Origin: Streptomyces griseus subsp. griseus
GTDB taxonomy: Bacteria; Actinomycetota; Actinomycetes; Streptomycetales; Streptomycetaceae
Reading direction: 5' to 3'
DNA length: 64,000 bases
Assembly (NCBI RefSeq): GCF_000720255.1
Contig: NZ_JOJE01000011.1
Span: forward strand, 248,001-312,000
Under the pieces are notes generated by a model. The model was given only the letters and a program-made list of their open reading frames with translations, did not search any database and had not been told where the DNA came from. The translations under genes and the position numbers were made by a program. Shown here piece after piece: positions 1-8,706 of this stretch. Every line of letters starts with the position of its first letter. The stretch's first letter is position 1.

Positions 1-694
1 CCACGTCCGCCTGGTACGCCGACTCGAACGCCTCCCACTCGTCGAGGCCCGCGGTCTCGATCCACTCGGGCCGGAATCCGGACGCCACCGCGAGGTCGAC
101 CAGCGCCGCGAGGTCGTACTGGTCGGTGACCTTGGCCTCCGGCCACATCCGGGACAGTTCGGCGGCGCTCGGCTCCCGCTCCCAGAAGCACTCGCCGAGC
201 AGCACGCGCCCACCGTCCGCCACCAGCCGACGCAGCTCGCGCAGCGCCTCGGCGGTGTGCCCGGGAGGCTCGGACGCGCTCAGGGCGTGACTGGCGCCCA
301 GGCACAGCACCAGATCCGCCGGCCCGCGCTGTGTCGCCGCGGCGGACTCCTCCACGAACTCCACCCGCTCCCCGAGCGCCCGTGCCGCCGCGTTGCGCCG
401 CCCCCGCGCCAGGTCTTCGCCGTTGAGGTCCACACCGACACCACGTGCGCCCGGTACGGCCTCCAGGACGCGCAGCATCAGCTCGCCCCAGCCGCAGCCG
501 AGGTCGAGAACCGTGCCGGTCGTCGGCGTCGCGAGCCGCCGCACCAACTCCGTGGCGCGGGCCTCGGACAACGGGCCGTGGAAGGTGAGCCGGGTCAGTC
601 GGGGCGGGCCGTCGGCAGGGGGTGTCGCATGCGAAGCCGGGGCCGATGCCGTGTCCGGGGCGACGGGCTGGGGCGGGATGTCCATGTCGGTCAT
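1..694 (-). CDS. SAM-dependent class I methyltransferase (3' end outside window)
   Basis: This is the first 231 codons of a SAM-binding methyltransferase that runs off the left edge. Residues 62-70 hold the glycine-rich motif I (VLDLGCGWG). The motif II and III strands follow (GVGVDLNGEDL and DLVLCLGASHALS). The region up to about residue 40 is proline/alanine-rich and probably disordered. The start is the first ATG after the divergent gap; another ATG lies three codons later and is also possible. The substrate cannot be deduced. Related actinobacterial proteins are annotated only as methyltransferase domain proteins. It lies 91 bp downstream of the MDMPI-like gene on the same strand, so the two may be cotranscribed. 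Confidence 0.85.
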   Translation of the reverse strand, partial: MTDMDIPPQPVAPDTASAPASHATPPADGPPRLTRLTFHGPLSEARATELVRRLATPTTGTVLDLGCGWGELMLRVLEAVPGARGVGVDLNGEDLARGRRNAAARALGERVEFVEESAAATQRGPADLVLCLGASHALSASEPPGHTAEALRELRRLVADGGRVLLGECFWEREPSAAELSRMWPEAKVTDQYDLAALVDLAVASGFRPEWIETAGLDEWEAFESAYQADV

Positions 695-785
695 GGGCGC
701 ACGCTAGTTCGGGGCGCGGGACACGGGACACCGAATAAACGACCGGCGTTCCGCTCGCACCGGCGACCGCTGGAACCCGCGCGCC

Positions 786-1610
786 CTACGGGGTCACCGT
801 GAAGTTGCGCAGTATCGCCGCCGCCAACTCCTGGTCGCCCTCCGTCTTGACGCGGTCCGCGACCGCCTCCGGGGTCACCCGGCCGCAGGCCAGGCGGACG
901 TACGTCTCCCAGTCGAGGGTGAGGGAGGCGGCGGGGCCGAGGGCGGGGGCCGTTTCGAGGGTGCCGCGGCCCTGGATGTCGACCCTTATCGTGCGCAGGA
1001 ACTCGATCGGGCCGTGCACGTCGAAGACGATGGCCGAACTGCGGGGCGCGTCGGCCTTCTCGGCGACGATCGACGGGAGCGCGGCGAGGAGCACGTCACG
1101 GGTGACGTGTGCGCCGGGGGAGTCGAGGTTGCCGGGGACGCCGAGGGCGGTGCGCAGGTCCTGCTCGTGCACCCACACGTTGAACGCGTGGTTGCGCATG
1201 GACTCCTCGAGGGTGAGCTCCGCGCCGAGGGGGCCGCGCACCTTCGTACCGGGGTCACGGGACTCGTTGCGCAGCTGGCGGTTGCGGCGGATGACCATGT
1301 ACTCCAGCTCGGACGTCATCTCCGGCGCCGTGTGGTGACGGCGGACGTCGACCTGCATCTCCATGTAGCGCTGGTGTTCGTTGGTGACGTGGAACAGGTC
1401 GCGCGGGAGCGAGTGGATGGGGCGCGGGTCGCCGAGCATCTCGGAGTCCAGGCCGATGACGTGCGACACGATGTCGCGCACCGACCAGCCCGGGCATGGT
1501 GTGCGGCGGTTCCAGTCTGCCTCCACCAGCGGCAGCACCAGCTCGGATATCGCTTCGATGGAGTGGGTCCAGGCGTCGGCGTAGGGCTGGAGAGTGGGAT
1601 GCAGACTCAC
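786..1610 (-). CDS. Maleylpyruvate isomerase / DinB-like mycothiol-dependent family protein
   Basis: The product is a 274-aa protein of the actinobacterial TIGR03083/MDMPI family. These are four-helix DinB-like proteins that bind a metal and use mycothiol. The N-terminal half holds the family hallmarks CPGWSVRDIVSHVIG (about residues 31-45) and HAFNVWVHEQDLRTALG (about residues 140-156), whose histidines are the likely metal ligands. The C-terminal 110 residues match the family's SCP2-like lobe. I take the GTG at 1610 because homology begins there; the open frame upstream is unrelated low-complexity sequence. The actual substrate is unknown, since most members are not maleylpyruvate isomerases. 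It is divergent from the nitrilase gene at 1792. Confidence 0.85.
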   Translation of the reverse strand: MSLHPTLQPYADAWTHSIEAISELVLPLVEADWNRRTPCPGWSVRDIVSHVIGLDSEMLGDPRPIHSLPRDLFHVTNEHQRYMEMQVDVRRHHTAPEMTSELEYMVIRRNRQLRNESRDPGTKVRGPLGAELTLEESMRNHAFNVWVHEQDLRTALGVPGNLDSPGAHVTRDVLLAALPSIVAEKADAPRSSAIVFDVHGPIEFLRTIRVDIQGRGTLETAPALGPAASLTLDWETYVRLACGRVTPEAVADRVKTEGDQELAAAILRNFTVTP

Positions 1611-1791
1611 GGAACGGGACCCCTCGGCGGTCGGTACACGGGCGGATTGTGGCGGCGTTGCCAGTGGGAGGTGGCTGCTGACGTGGGTGTCTTGGAACGC
1701 TAAGTTACGCTGCTGTGAGGCACCCCGGCAGTGCTTTCGTGTGACGATCGTAGGCCCGTGTGAACGACTCGAATGCCAGGGCGGTGGTAGT

Positions 1792-2586
1792 GTGCGCGCC
1801 TCTTTGATCCAGATCGCCGTGGACGAGGGCGAATCAGTCGAATCCCGGCGGCGGCGAGTGGCCGGGCTGGTACGCGAGCAGGCCGGGGCCGATCTCGTCG
1901 TACTGCCCGAGCTGTGGACGACCGGAGCGTTCGCGTACGAGGGGTTCGGCGCCGAGGCCGAGCCGCTGGATGGGCCGACGCACGAGGCGATGGCCAAGGC
2001 GGCGAGCGACGCGGGGGTGTGGCTGCACGCGGGCTCGATCCCGGAGCGAGACCCTGAGGGGCCGTTGTACAACACGTCTCTGGTCTTCTCTCCTTCCGGT
2101 GATCTGGTCGCCGCCTACCGCAAGATCCACCGCTTCGGCTTCGACAAGGGCGAGGCCGTGCTGATGGGGGCGGGGCGGGACCTGGTGACGGTACGTCTGC
2201 CGGAGACGACGCTCGGCGTGGCCACCTGCTACGACCTCCGTTTCCCCGAACTCTTCCGTGGACTCGTCGACGCGGGGGCGGAGACCCTCGTCGTGCCGGC
2301 GGGCTGGCCGGAGCGACGGCGGGCGCACTGGACGCTGCTGGCTCAGGCGCGGGCCGTGGAGAACCAGGCGTTCGTGCTCGCGTGTGGAACGGCTGGGACG
2401 CACGCGGGGGTTCCGCAGGCGGGTCACTCGATCGTGGTGGATCCGTGGGGGGAGGTGCTGGGTGCGGCCGGCGGTGATGAGGAGGTGCTGTCCGTGGAGT
2501 TCGACCCGGGGAAGGTCGGGGTGACCCGGGAGCAGTTCCCGGCGCTGAAGGATCGGGTGCTGGGCGTCGAGGTGCCTCGGCGCTGA
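1792..2586 (+). CDS. Carbon-nitrogen hydrolase (nitrilase superfamily amidase)
   Basis: This 264-aa protein spans the whole nitrilase fold. The catalytic triad is visible: Glu40 in VVLPELW, Lys111 in AYRKIHRF and Cys146 in GVATCYDLRFPE. It should hydrolyse a small amide, perhaps an omega-amidase-type substrate as in the Nit2/YafV branch, given the CYDLRFPE signature. I cannot narrow the substrate. The GTG at 1792 is chosen because the fold begins immediately (ASLIQIAV). The longer open frame upstream crosses the divergent promoter region. There is no obvious operon partner, and a repeat array follows the stop. Confidence 0.88.
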   Translation: MRASLIQIAVDEGESVESRRRRVAGLVREQAGADLVVLPELWTTGAFAYEGFGAEAEPLDGPTHEAMAKAASDAGVWLHAGSIPERDPEGPLYNTSLVFSPSGDLVAAYRKIHRFGFDKGEAVLMGAGRDLVTVRLPETTLGVATCYDLRFPELFRGLVDAGAETLVVPAGWPERRRAHWTLLAQARAVENQAFVLACGTAGTHAGVPQAGHSIVVDPWGEVLGAAGGDEEVLSVEFDPGKVGVTREQFPALKDRVLGVEVPRR

Positions 2587-2620
2587 GCCGGTGCTCGGGC
2601 TGGGCGGGGGTGGGTCGCGC

Positions 2621-2893
2621 AGTCCGGCGCTCGCAGGTTGCCGCTCGCGCTCGCAGGTTGCCGCTCGCGCTCGCAGGTTGCCGCTCGCGCTCGCAGGTTG
2701 CCGCTCGCGCTCGCAGGTTGCCGCTCGCGCTCACCCATGCCGCTCGCGCTCACCCATGCCGCTCGCGCTCACCGCGTGCCGTCCGCGCTCACCGCGTGCC
2801 GTCCGCGCTCACCGCGTGCCGTCCGCGCCCACCGCGTGCCGTCCGCGCCCACCGCGTGCCGCTCGCGCCTACCGCGTGCCGTCCGCGCCCACC
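2621..2893. repeat. 20-bp tandem repeat array with drifting unit sequence
   Basis: About 13 head-to-tail units fill most of the 390-bp gap between the nitrilase and LURP-one genes. Four are identical 20-mers (2641-2720, ccgctcgcgctcgcaggttg). Two 19-mers ending in cacccatg follow (2721-2758). Then come 20-mers ending in accgcgtg (2759-2878) whose fourth to ninth bases drift, and a partial last unit. Variants are grouped by position, as expected for local duplication. There are no spacers, so it is not a CRISPR array. No convincing protein is encoded in any frame. Confidence 0.9.
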
Positions 2894-2936
2894 CTCCCCC
2901 AAGCTCTCGGCTTCGCTCGAGCAGGGGGACCCCCAT
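2894..2936. repeat. Interspersed imperfect-palindrome element (Streptomyces type)
   Basis: The sequence begins ctcccccaagctctcgg and ends gagcagggggaccccc, forming an imperfect stem of cccc/gggg and gctc/gagc arms around a short loop. I recognise this wording from many intergenic regions of Streptomyces genomes, where it behaves as a dispersed palindromic repeat. Its placement right after the tandem array suggests it either seeded the instability or acts as a transcript end for the nitrilase gene. Confidence 0.55.
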
Positions 2937-2976
2937 CGCCCGAGCGGCACGACTGCCCGCGGACCAACGGGCTCCT

Positions 2977-3471
2977 TCAGTCCGACTCCCCCTCCTTCTC
3001 CGCCATCTGGATCACGCACACCGCCACCGCGATCAGCAGCGCCGGGTCCGCGTCGTCGCGGACCACGTCGACGCCGTAGGTCTCGCGGACGTGGAGCCGG
3101 CGGCGGGAGATGACGGCGAGGAGTTCGTCGTCGTACTCGATGGCGAACTCGCGGTCGAGGATCTTGCCGCTGACGTCGAGTTCGGTGCCGTCGACGAGGG
3201 AGACGCGGTAGTGGTTGCGCAGGAGGGACAGGCGTTTGCGGCGGATCCGCGCGAGGGGCTCGCCGCCCCGCTCGATGACCATCGTGTCGCGCAGGGCGAA
3301 CATCTTCTGGTGGATGTCGATGAGGACGCGCCCGTCCTGGCCCTTCAGCTCGAAGGTGTCCCCGAGCCGCAGCGCCTTGCCGTCGACGAGGAACACCTTG
3401 TTGCCGTGCTGGTCCTCGATCCAGTAGTCGTCACCGATGCCGAGGACCCGGTCCCGTACGAGGAATCTCAT
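2977..3471 (-). CDS. LURP-one-related family protein
   Basis: This 164-aa protein matches the LURP-one/tubby-like beta-barrel family along its full length. Successive beta-hairpins are visible (YWIEDQHGNKVFLVDG, MVIERGGEPLARIRRK, REFAIEYDDELLAVISRR). The C-terminal helix (ALLIAVAVCVIQMAEKE) is the usual hydrophobic core helix. Biochemical function is unknown; related proteins may bind membrane lipids or scramble phospholipids. Its ATG overlaps the TGA of the upstream GlxA-type regulator (tcat at 3468-3471), so translation is probably coupled. Confidence 0.85.
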   Translation of the reverse strand: MRFLVRDRVLGIGDDYWIEDQHGNKVFLVDGKALRLGDTFELKGQDGRVLIDIHQKMFALRDTMVIERGGEPLARIRRKRLSLLRNHYRVSLVDGTELDVSGKILDREFAIEYDDELLAVISRRRLHVRETYGVDVVRDDADPALLIAVAVCVIQMAEKEGESD

Positions 3472-4469
3472 GCGCTTACCGCTTCCCCCGCGGCCGGTCC
3501 GAAACGCCGCCGGTAGGCCGATGGGCTGAGCCCCGTCTCGCGCCGCAGCCGCGCCCGCAGGTTCGCCGCCGTACCGAGCCCGCTGCGCGAGGCGACGACG
3601 TCGAGCCGCTCCTCGCCCCGCTCGATGAGCCGGCACGCCAGCGCCACCCGCTCCCCCGTCAGCCAGGCTAGCGGAGTCGTCCCGAGCTGCGCGCGGAAGC
3701 GCCGGTGGAGCGTGGCAGGTGACACCGCCGCGCGCGTGGCCAGGTCCGCCACCGTCAGCGGCTCGCCCAGCCGTTCCTGCGCCCACGCCAGCAGCGGCGC
3801 CAGGGACTCGTCCGGTACGTCGGGCACCGGCCGTTCCACGAACTGCCGCTGTCCGCCGTCCCGGTGCGCGGCGAACACCAGCCGCCGGGAGACGGCGTTC
3901 GCGATCTCGGCGCCGTGGTCCCGGCGTACGACGTGCAGGCCCAGGTCCAGCGCCGACGCGCTGCCCGACGCCGTCAGGATGTCGCCGTCGTCCACGAAGA
4001 GCACGTCCGGTTCCAGGCGTACGCGCGGGAAGCGCGTACGGAACGAGTCCGCCCACATCCAGTGGCAGGCCGCCCGCCGTCCGTCCAGCAGTCCGGCCTC
4101 CGCCATCGTGAACGCGCCCGAGCAGAAGCCGATGAGCCGTGCGCCACGCGCGTGTGCCCGGCGTACGGCGTCGAGGACGTGTGGGGAGCGCGGGGTCCCG
4201 GTGTCGGGCCGGTTCGGCACGATCAGCGTGTCCGCCTCCTCGGCCGCTTCCAGCCCGGCGACCCCGGTGAGCGTGAAGAACCCGTCCCGCATCCGGGTGG
4301 CCGGCCCGTCCGCGCACAGCGTGAAGTCGTACAGCTCACGACCGAGTTCCGGCCGTCGCAGCCCGAACACCTCGATCGCGCAGCTCATCTCGAACGGGTT
4401 CGAGTTCTCGTCGACGACCAGGACGACACGGTGCGGGCGGTCCGGACGGTGCGAGGATCCTTGCGGCAT
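3468..4469 (-). CDS. GlxA-family transcriptional regulator (DJ-1/PfpI + AraC HTH)
   Basis: A 333-aa regulator with two domains. Residues about 12-180 form a DJ-1/PfpI amidotransferase-like sensor with the nucleophile-elbow segment GFCSGAFTMAEAGLLDG. Residues about 225-325 carry the paired helix-turn-helix of the AraC family (VADLATRAAVSPATLHRRF and LDVVASRSGLGTAANLRARL, ending in the FGP box). The cysteine of the elbow is present, but these sensors usually bind ligands rather than hydrolyse. The gene is divergent from the cupin at 4522 with only 52 bp between starts, so it probably regulates the cupin and itself. The LURP-one gene follows with a 4-bp overlap. Confidence 0.9.
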   Translation of the reverse strand: MPQGSSHRPDRPHRVVLVVDENSNPFEMSCAIEVFGLRRPELGRELYDFTLCADGPATRMRDGFFTLTGVAGLEAAEEADTLIVPNRPDTGTPRSPHVLDAVRRAHARGARLIGFCSGAFTMAEAGLLDGRRAACHWMWADSFRTRFPRVRLEPDVLFVDDGDILTASGSASALDLGLHVVRRDHGAEIANAVSRRLVFAAHRDGGQRQFVERPVPDVPDESLAPLLAWAQERLGEPLTVADLATRAAVSPATLHRRFRAQLGTTPLAWLTGERVALACRLIERGEERLDVVASRSGLGTAANLRARLRRETGLSPSAYRRRFGPAAGEAVSA

Positions 4470-4521
4470 GTGCGATTTCTAGCACTCGTGCGCTGGACTC
4501 GGCGGCCCGGACGATGTCCCC

Positions 4522-4908
4522 ATGGAACCGATCTCGCTGTCCGCCGCCCTCGCCTCCTTCACCGACCGGTGGAGCCCCCGCATCGTCACCACCGTCAACG
4601 ACTACGACGTACGCGTCGCGAAGGTCGAGGGCGAGCACGTCTGGCACGCGCACGACGACACCGACGAGTTCTTCCTCGTTCTGGAGGGTGAACTGCACAT
4701 CGCCCTGCGGGAGGCGGCCGGCGAGCGCACGGTGGTCCTGCCCAAGGGCTCGGTCTTCACCGTCCCGCGCGGGACGGAGCACAAGCCCTACGCTCCCGGC
4801 CCCACGGCCATCCTCGTCCTCGAGCCCACCGGCACGCTCACGGTCGGCGACCGCCACGACGACGTGCCCGACCACGTGGACGCGACCACGGGCCACGCGC
4901 TGACCTGA
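4522..4908 (+). CDS. Cupin domain protein
   Basis: A 128-aa single-domain cupin. Cupin motif 1 is seen as HVWHAHDDTDEFFLVLEGEL with two histidines and a glutamate for metal binding. Motif 2 is VFTVPRGTEHKPYAPG with the third histidine. Such small cupins are often mannose-6-phosphate-isomerase-like or unknown-substrate enzymes, and nothing here identifies the ligand. Divergent pairing with a GlxA-type regulator suggests that it acts on the molecule sensed by that regulator. Confidence 0.85.
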   Translation: MEPISLSAALASFTDRWSPRIVTTVNDYDVRVAKVEGEHVWHAHDDTDEFFLVLEGELHIALREAAGERTVVLPKGSVFTVPRGTEHKPYAPGPTAILVLEPTGTLTVGDRHDDVPDHVDATTGHALT

Positions 4909-4917
4909 GATCGAGGC

Positions 4918-5169
4918 TCAGACTCCGTACCCGTCGCTGTACCCGTCACGCCGGTGGTGGTGGCCGTCCTCGTCGATGACCGGTGCCGACGGCGGCATCA
5001 CCACACGCCTGCGGCGGGCGATGCTGCTGAACGTCGTGACGCCGATCAGGCCGACGATCATGAAGATGACGCCGACCAGGTCGAGGTTGACCCCCTCCAT
5101 GTCCCAGTCGGTCGCAAATGTGAGGATGGCTCCCACGGCGATGAGGATGATGCACCCGCCGAGGCCCAT
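4918..5169 (-). CDS. Small two-TM membrane protein (DUF6458-like)
   Basis: An 83-aa protein with two hydrophobic helices (about residues 2-20 and 31-50) separated by a short acidic stretch (DWDMEGVNLD). A basic SIARRRR stop-transfer cluster and a His/Asp/Gly-rich hydrophilic tail follow. This layout fits the small actinobacterial DUF6458 family, whose function is unknown. The ATG at 5169 is preceded by GGGAGG at good spacing, which decides it over the longer frame. It is convergent with the cupin. Confidence 0.8.
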   Translation of the reverse strand: MGLGGCIILIAVGAILTFATDWDMEGVNLDLVGVIFMIVGLIGVTTFSSIARRRRVVMPPSAPVIDEDGHHHRRDGYSDGYGV

Positions 5170-5290
5170 GAGTGTCGCCTCCCTGTCCGGTCCGGACGTT
5201 CCGGTCCGTCCTTGCGGGTACCCCCGAGGCGAACTCCCATGCGACGGCGGGCCGGTCACTCCTCGCCGGCGATACGGCGGCGCCCGCCCC

Positions 5291-6589
5291 TCACACCTCC
5301 AGAAACGCCGTCAGCGCGTTCGCGAGGAGGTACGGGTCGTCGACGCCGCACAGTTCTCGCGCACTGTGCATCGACAGGATCGCCACGCCGATGTCGACGG
5401 TGCTGATGCCGTGCCGGGCCGCGGTGATCGGGCCGATCGTCGTGCCGCAGGGCATGGAGTTGTTGGAGACGAAGGACTGGAAGGGCACCCCGGCCCGCTC
5501 GCAGGCGTCCGCGAAGACCGCGCGGCCCGAACCGTCCGTGGCGTAGCGGTTGTTGACGTTGACCTTGAGGATCGGCCCGCCGTTGACCCGGGGGTGGTGC
5601 GTCGGGTCGTGCCGCTCGGCGTAGTTGGGGTGCACCGCGTGCCCCGTGTCCGAGGACAGACAGACCGTGCCCGCGAAGGCGCGTGCCCGGTCCTCGTACG
5701 ACCCTCCGCGCGCGAACACCGAACGTTCCAGCACGCCGCCGAGCAGCGGTCCGTCGGCACCGGTGTCGGACTGGGAGCCGTTCTCCTCGTGGTCGAAGGC
5801 GGCCAGGACCGGGATGTGGGCGGGCGTCTCGGCGCCGCTCGCGACGGCGGTCAGCGCGGCGACGGCCGCGTGCACGGAGAGCAGGTTGTCCATGCGCGGC
5901 CCGGCCAGCAGCTCCTTGTCGCGGCCCAGGTAGGCGGGCGGCTCCACGGAGTGCGTCATCAGGTCCCAGCCGGTGACCTCGCCCGCGGGGATCTCGGAGG
6001 TCTCCTCCAGGAAGGCGATCAGGTCGCCGTCGCGCACGTCGCTGCCCAGGCCCCAGATCGGCTGGAGGTGCCGCTGCTTGTCGAGCTTGAGGCCCTCCGT
6101 CGAGACGGCACGGTCCAGGTGGATGGCGAGTTGCGGCACCCGGAGCAGCGGGCGGTCGACGTTGACCAGGCGGGTCGAGCCGTCGCGCAGGGTCAGCCGG
6201 CCGGCCAGTCCCAGGTCGCGGTCCAGCCAGGAGTTCATCAGCGGACCGCCGTAGATCTCCACGGCCACCTGGCGCCAGCCGTGCGCCCCGCTGTCGGGCC
6301 GCGGCTTCACCCGCAGGTTGGGGGAGTCGGTGTGGGCACCCACGATCCGGAACGGCGTGTGCGGGGCGGCGCCCTCGGGGACGTACCAGGCCACGATCGC
6401 ACCGCCGCGCAGGACGTATTTGCCGCCCTTCGTCCCGTCCCAGGCGTCCGTCTCGGCGACCTGCCGGAATCCTGCCTTCTCCAGCCGTTCCGCGGCGTTC
6501 GCCACGGCGTGGTACGGCGACGGGCTGGCCGCCAGGAAGGTCATGAGGTCGTCGGTGTGGCCGCGGTCGAAGCGGGAGGGTGCGCTCAT
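5291..6589 (-). CDS. apeB: M18 family aminopeptidase
   Basis: A 432-aa cytoplasmic dinuclear-metal aminopeptidase, the usual length for bacterial M18 enzymes. Metal and catalytic motifs are seen in order: GAHTDSPNLRVKP (His/Asp), RMDNLLS (bridging Asp), FDHEENGSQSDTGADGP (Glu pair) and the C-terminal SMHSARELCG histidine. The start MSAPSRFD is the first Met after the intergenic terminator. It would release acidic or neutral N-terminal residues in peptide turnover. A strong hairpin separates it from the upstream acyl-CoA dehydrogenase, so it is likely to have its own promoter. Confidence 0.92.
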   Translation of the reverse strand: MSAPSRFDRGHTDDLMTFLAASPSPYHAVANAAERLEKAGFRQVAETDAWDGTKGGKYVLRGGAIVAWYVPEGAAPHTPFRIVGAHTDSPNLRVKPRPDSGAHGWRQVAVEIYGGPLMNSWLDRDLGLAGRLTLRDGSTRLVNVDRPLLRVPQLAIHLDRAVSTEGLKLDKQRHLQPIWGLGSDVRDGDLIAFLEETSEIPAGEVTGWDLMTHSVEPPAYLGRDKELLAGPRMDNLLSVHAAVAALTAVASGAETPAHIPVLAAFDHEENGSQSDTGADGPLLGGVLERSVFARGGSYEDRARAFAGTVCLSSDTGHAVHPNYAERHDPTHHPRVNGGPILKVNVNNRYATDGSGRAVFADACERAGVPFQSFVSNNSMPCGTTIGPITAARHGISTVDIGVAILSMHSARELCGVDDPYLLANALTAFLEV

Positions 6590-6608
6590 GGGTTCACCTT
6601 AACGACGG

Positions 6609-6646
6609 ACGAGGGCCCGCTCCCCATCACGGAAGCGGGCCCTCGT
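6609..6646 (-). terminator. Hairpin terminator after acyl-CoA dehydrogenase
   Basis: A perfect 13-bp stem (6609-6621 with 6634-6646, acgagggcccgct and its complement) encloses a 12-nt loop. It sits in the gap between the acyl-CoA dehydrogenase stop and the M18 start. No T-run follows, as is common in Streptomyces. Confidence 0.8.
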
Positions 6647-6675
6647 CAGGACAATGTGGAGGAATGGCGCGAAGG

Positions 6676-8502
6676 CTAGAACGCGGCCTCGTCGAGCTCC
6701 ATGAGGTCCAGGTCGACGCCCTCGGCCACCTTGCGGGCCAGCGTCACGCCGGGCAGGACGTTGGCCGCGAAGAACTTCGCCGCCGCGATCTTGCCGGTGT
6801 AGAAGGACTTGTCCTTCGCCGACGCCGTCTCCAGCTTCTCGGCCGCGATCGCCGCGCCCTTGAGCAGCAGGTAGCCGACGACCACGTCACCGGAGGCGAG
6901 CAGCAGGCGGCTGGTGTTGAGGCCGACCTTGTAGATGTTCTTGACGTCCTGCTCGGTGGCCGCGAGGTCGGTCAGCATCAGGCCGACGATCGCCTCCAGC
7001 TCGACGGCGGCCTTGGCGAGGTGCTCGCGGGCGCCCTCCAGCTCCGCGCCGCCGGTGCCGAGCGCGAGGAACTTCTTGATGTCCTCGGCGAGGGAGTTCA
7101 GCGCGGCGCCCTGGTTGCGGACGATCTTCCGGAAGAAGTAGTCCTGGCCCTGGATCGCGGTGGTGCCCTCGTACAGGGTGTCGATCTTGGCGTCGCGGAT
7201 GTACTGCTCGATCGGGTACTCCTGCAGGAAGCCGGAGCCGCCGAAGGTCTGCAGGGACTGGGCGAGCTGCTCGTAGCCCTTCTCGGAGCCGTAGCCCTTG
7301 ACGATGGGCAGGAGCAGGTCGTTGAGGGCCTCCAGCGCGGAGATGTCCTCGCCCGCGGCCTCCTTGATCTGGATCTCGTCCTGGATCGAGGCGGTGTAGA
7401 GCACCAGCGCGCGCATGCCCTCCGCGTACGCCTTCTGCGTCATCAGCGAGCGGCGCACATCGGGGTGGTGGGTGATGGTGACCTTCGGCGCGGTCTTGTC
7501 CATGAAGTTCGCGAGGTCCGGGCCCTGGACGCGCTCCTTGGCGTACTCCAGCGCGTTGAGGTAGCCGGTCGACAGCGTGGAGATCGCCTTCGTGCCGACC
7601 ATCATGCGGGCGAACTCGATGATGCGGAACATCTGGCGGATGCCGTCGTGCTTGTCGCCGATCAGCCAGCCCTTGGCGGGGTGACGGTCGCCGAAGGTCA
7701 TCTCGCAGGTGTTGGAGGCCTTGAGGCCCATCTTGTGCTCGACGTTCGTCGCGTACACGCCGTTGCGCTCGCCCAGCTCGCCGGTCTCGAAGTCGAAGAG
7801 GTACTTCGGGACGAGGAAGAGGGACAGGCCCTTGGTGCCGGGTCCGGCGCCCTCGGGACGGGCGAGGACGTAGTGGAGGATGTTCTCCTCCATGTCGTGC
7901 TCACCGGAGGTGATGAAGCGCTTCACGCCCTCGATGTGCCAGGAGCCGTCCTCCTGCTGGACCGCCTTGGTACGGCCGGCGCCGACGTCGGAGCCCGCGT
8001 CGGGCTCGGTGAGGACCATCGTGGAGCCCCACTGCTTCTCCACGGCGACCTTGGCGATGTGCTTCTGGACCTCGTTGCCCTCCTCGAAGAGGATGCCGGC
8101 GAACGCGGGGCCCGAGGAGTACATCCAGACGGCCGGGTTGGCGCCCAGGATCAGCTCGGCGAAGGCCCAGATCAGGGAGCGGGGCGAGGTGGTGCCGCCG
8201 ATCTCCTCGGGCAGGCCCAGGCGCCAGTACTCGGAGTCCATGAAGGCCTTGTAGCTCTTCTTGAAGGACGCCGGGACCGGCGCGGTGTTGGTCTCCGGGT
8301 CGAAGACCGGCGGGTTGCGGTCGGCGTCCGCGAAGGACTCCGCCAGCTCGTTCTCGGCGAGGCGGGTCAGCTCCTCCAGGATGCTCTTCGCGGTGTCGAC
8401 GTCCATCTCCGCGAACGGGCCCGTGCCGTACAGCTTGTCGCGTCCGAGTACTTCGAAGAGGTTGAACTCGATGTCGCGGAGATTCGACTTGTAGTGCCCC
8501 AT
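6676..8502 (-). CDS. Acyl-CoA dehydrogenase (long FadE-type)
   Basis: A 608-aa flavoprotein of the enlarged acyl-CoA dehydrogenase branch with a C-terminal extension, like mycobacterial FadE5. Visible signatures are [20 protein letters not shown] (FAD and substrate site), the [11 protein letters not shown] segment, and [20 protein letters not shown], which holds the catalytic-base glutamate. The extra 150 C-terminal residues are helical and typical of this branch. It catalyses the first oxidation of fatty-acid beta-oxidation. The ATG at 8502 begins [14 protein letters not shown], the conserved N-terminus. It is divergent from the SseB-like gene; a palindrome in between may be its operator. 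Confidence 0.92.
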   Translation of the reverse strand: MGHYKSNLRDIEFNLFEVLGRDKLYGTGPFAEMDVDTAKSILEELTRLAENELAESFADADRNPPVFDPETNTAPVPASFKKSYKAFMDSEYWRLGLPEEIGGTTSPRSLIWAFAELILGANPAVWMYSSGPAFAGILFEEGNEVQKHIAKVAVEKQWGSTMVLTEPDAGSDVGAGRTKAVQQEDGSWHIEGVKRFITSGEHDMEENILHYVLARPEGAGPGTKGLSLFLVPKYLFDFETGELGERNGVYATNVEHKMGLKASNTCEMTFGDRHPAKGWLIGDKHDGIRQMFRIIEFARMMVGTKAISTLSTGYLNALEYAKERVQGPDLANFMDKTAPKVTITHHPDVRRSLMTQKAYAEGMRALVLYTASIQDEIQIKEAAGEDISALEALNDLLLPIVKGYGSEKGYEQLAQSLQTFGGSGFLQEYPIEQYIRDAKIDTLYEGTTAIQGQDYFFRKIVRNQGAALNSLAEDIKKFLALGTGGAELEGAREHLAKAAVELEAIVGLMLTDLAATEQDVKNIYKVGLNTSRLLLASGDVVVGYLLLKGAAIAAEKLETASAKDKSFYTGKIAAAKFFAANVLPGVTLARKVAEGVDLDLMELDEAAF

Positions 8503-8587
8503 GGCGACGGCTCCCGGCTCCGTAGAGAGATCGGCGAGGCACTGGATCCTCGCGCTAGTTCACATACCAACAAGTAGCTCCGATGAT

Positions 8588-8603
8588 GCTACCCGTCGGT
8601 AAT
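8588..8603 (-). promoter_or_regulatory. Candidate operator for acyl-CoA dehydrogenase
   Basis: On the minus strand the sequence reads ttaccgacgggtag, a tacc/ggta inverted repeat with a 4-nt centre (8590-8601). It lies 86 bp upstream of the acyl-CoA dehydrogenase start. TetR-type regulators of fatty-acid catabolism in actinobacteria often use operators of this shape. No regulator gene is adjacent, so this is a guess based on symmetry and position. Confidence 0.35.
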
Positions 8604-8706
8604 AAGAAGCAACCCCGAACCGGTCATCTGTGACGCGTTACGCGTTCCGCGCTCCGTGGCTCGGTACCGTCCCGCCCGGCCCGGGCCTATCGGTACGCTT
8701 GCGCCC

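Noticed and set aside
2641..2893. Tandem array as a CRISPR
   Set aside because: Units are contiguous 19-20-mers with no spacers and no cas genes nearby.
4976..8577. Very long plus-strand frames opposite the M18 and acyl-CoA dehydrogenase genes
   Set aside because: They are antisense shadow frames caused by high GC; their translations lack any domain and the minus-strand genes are clear.
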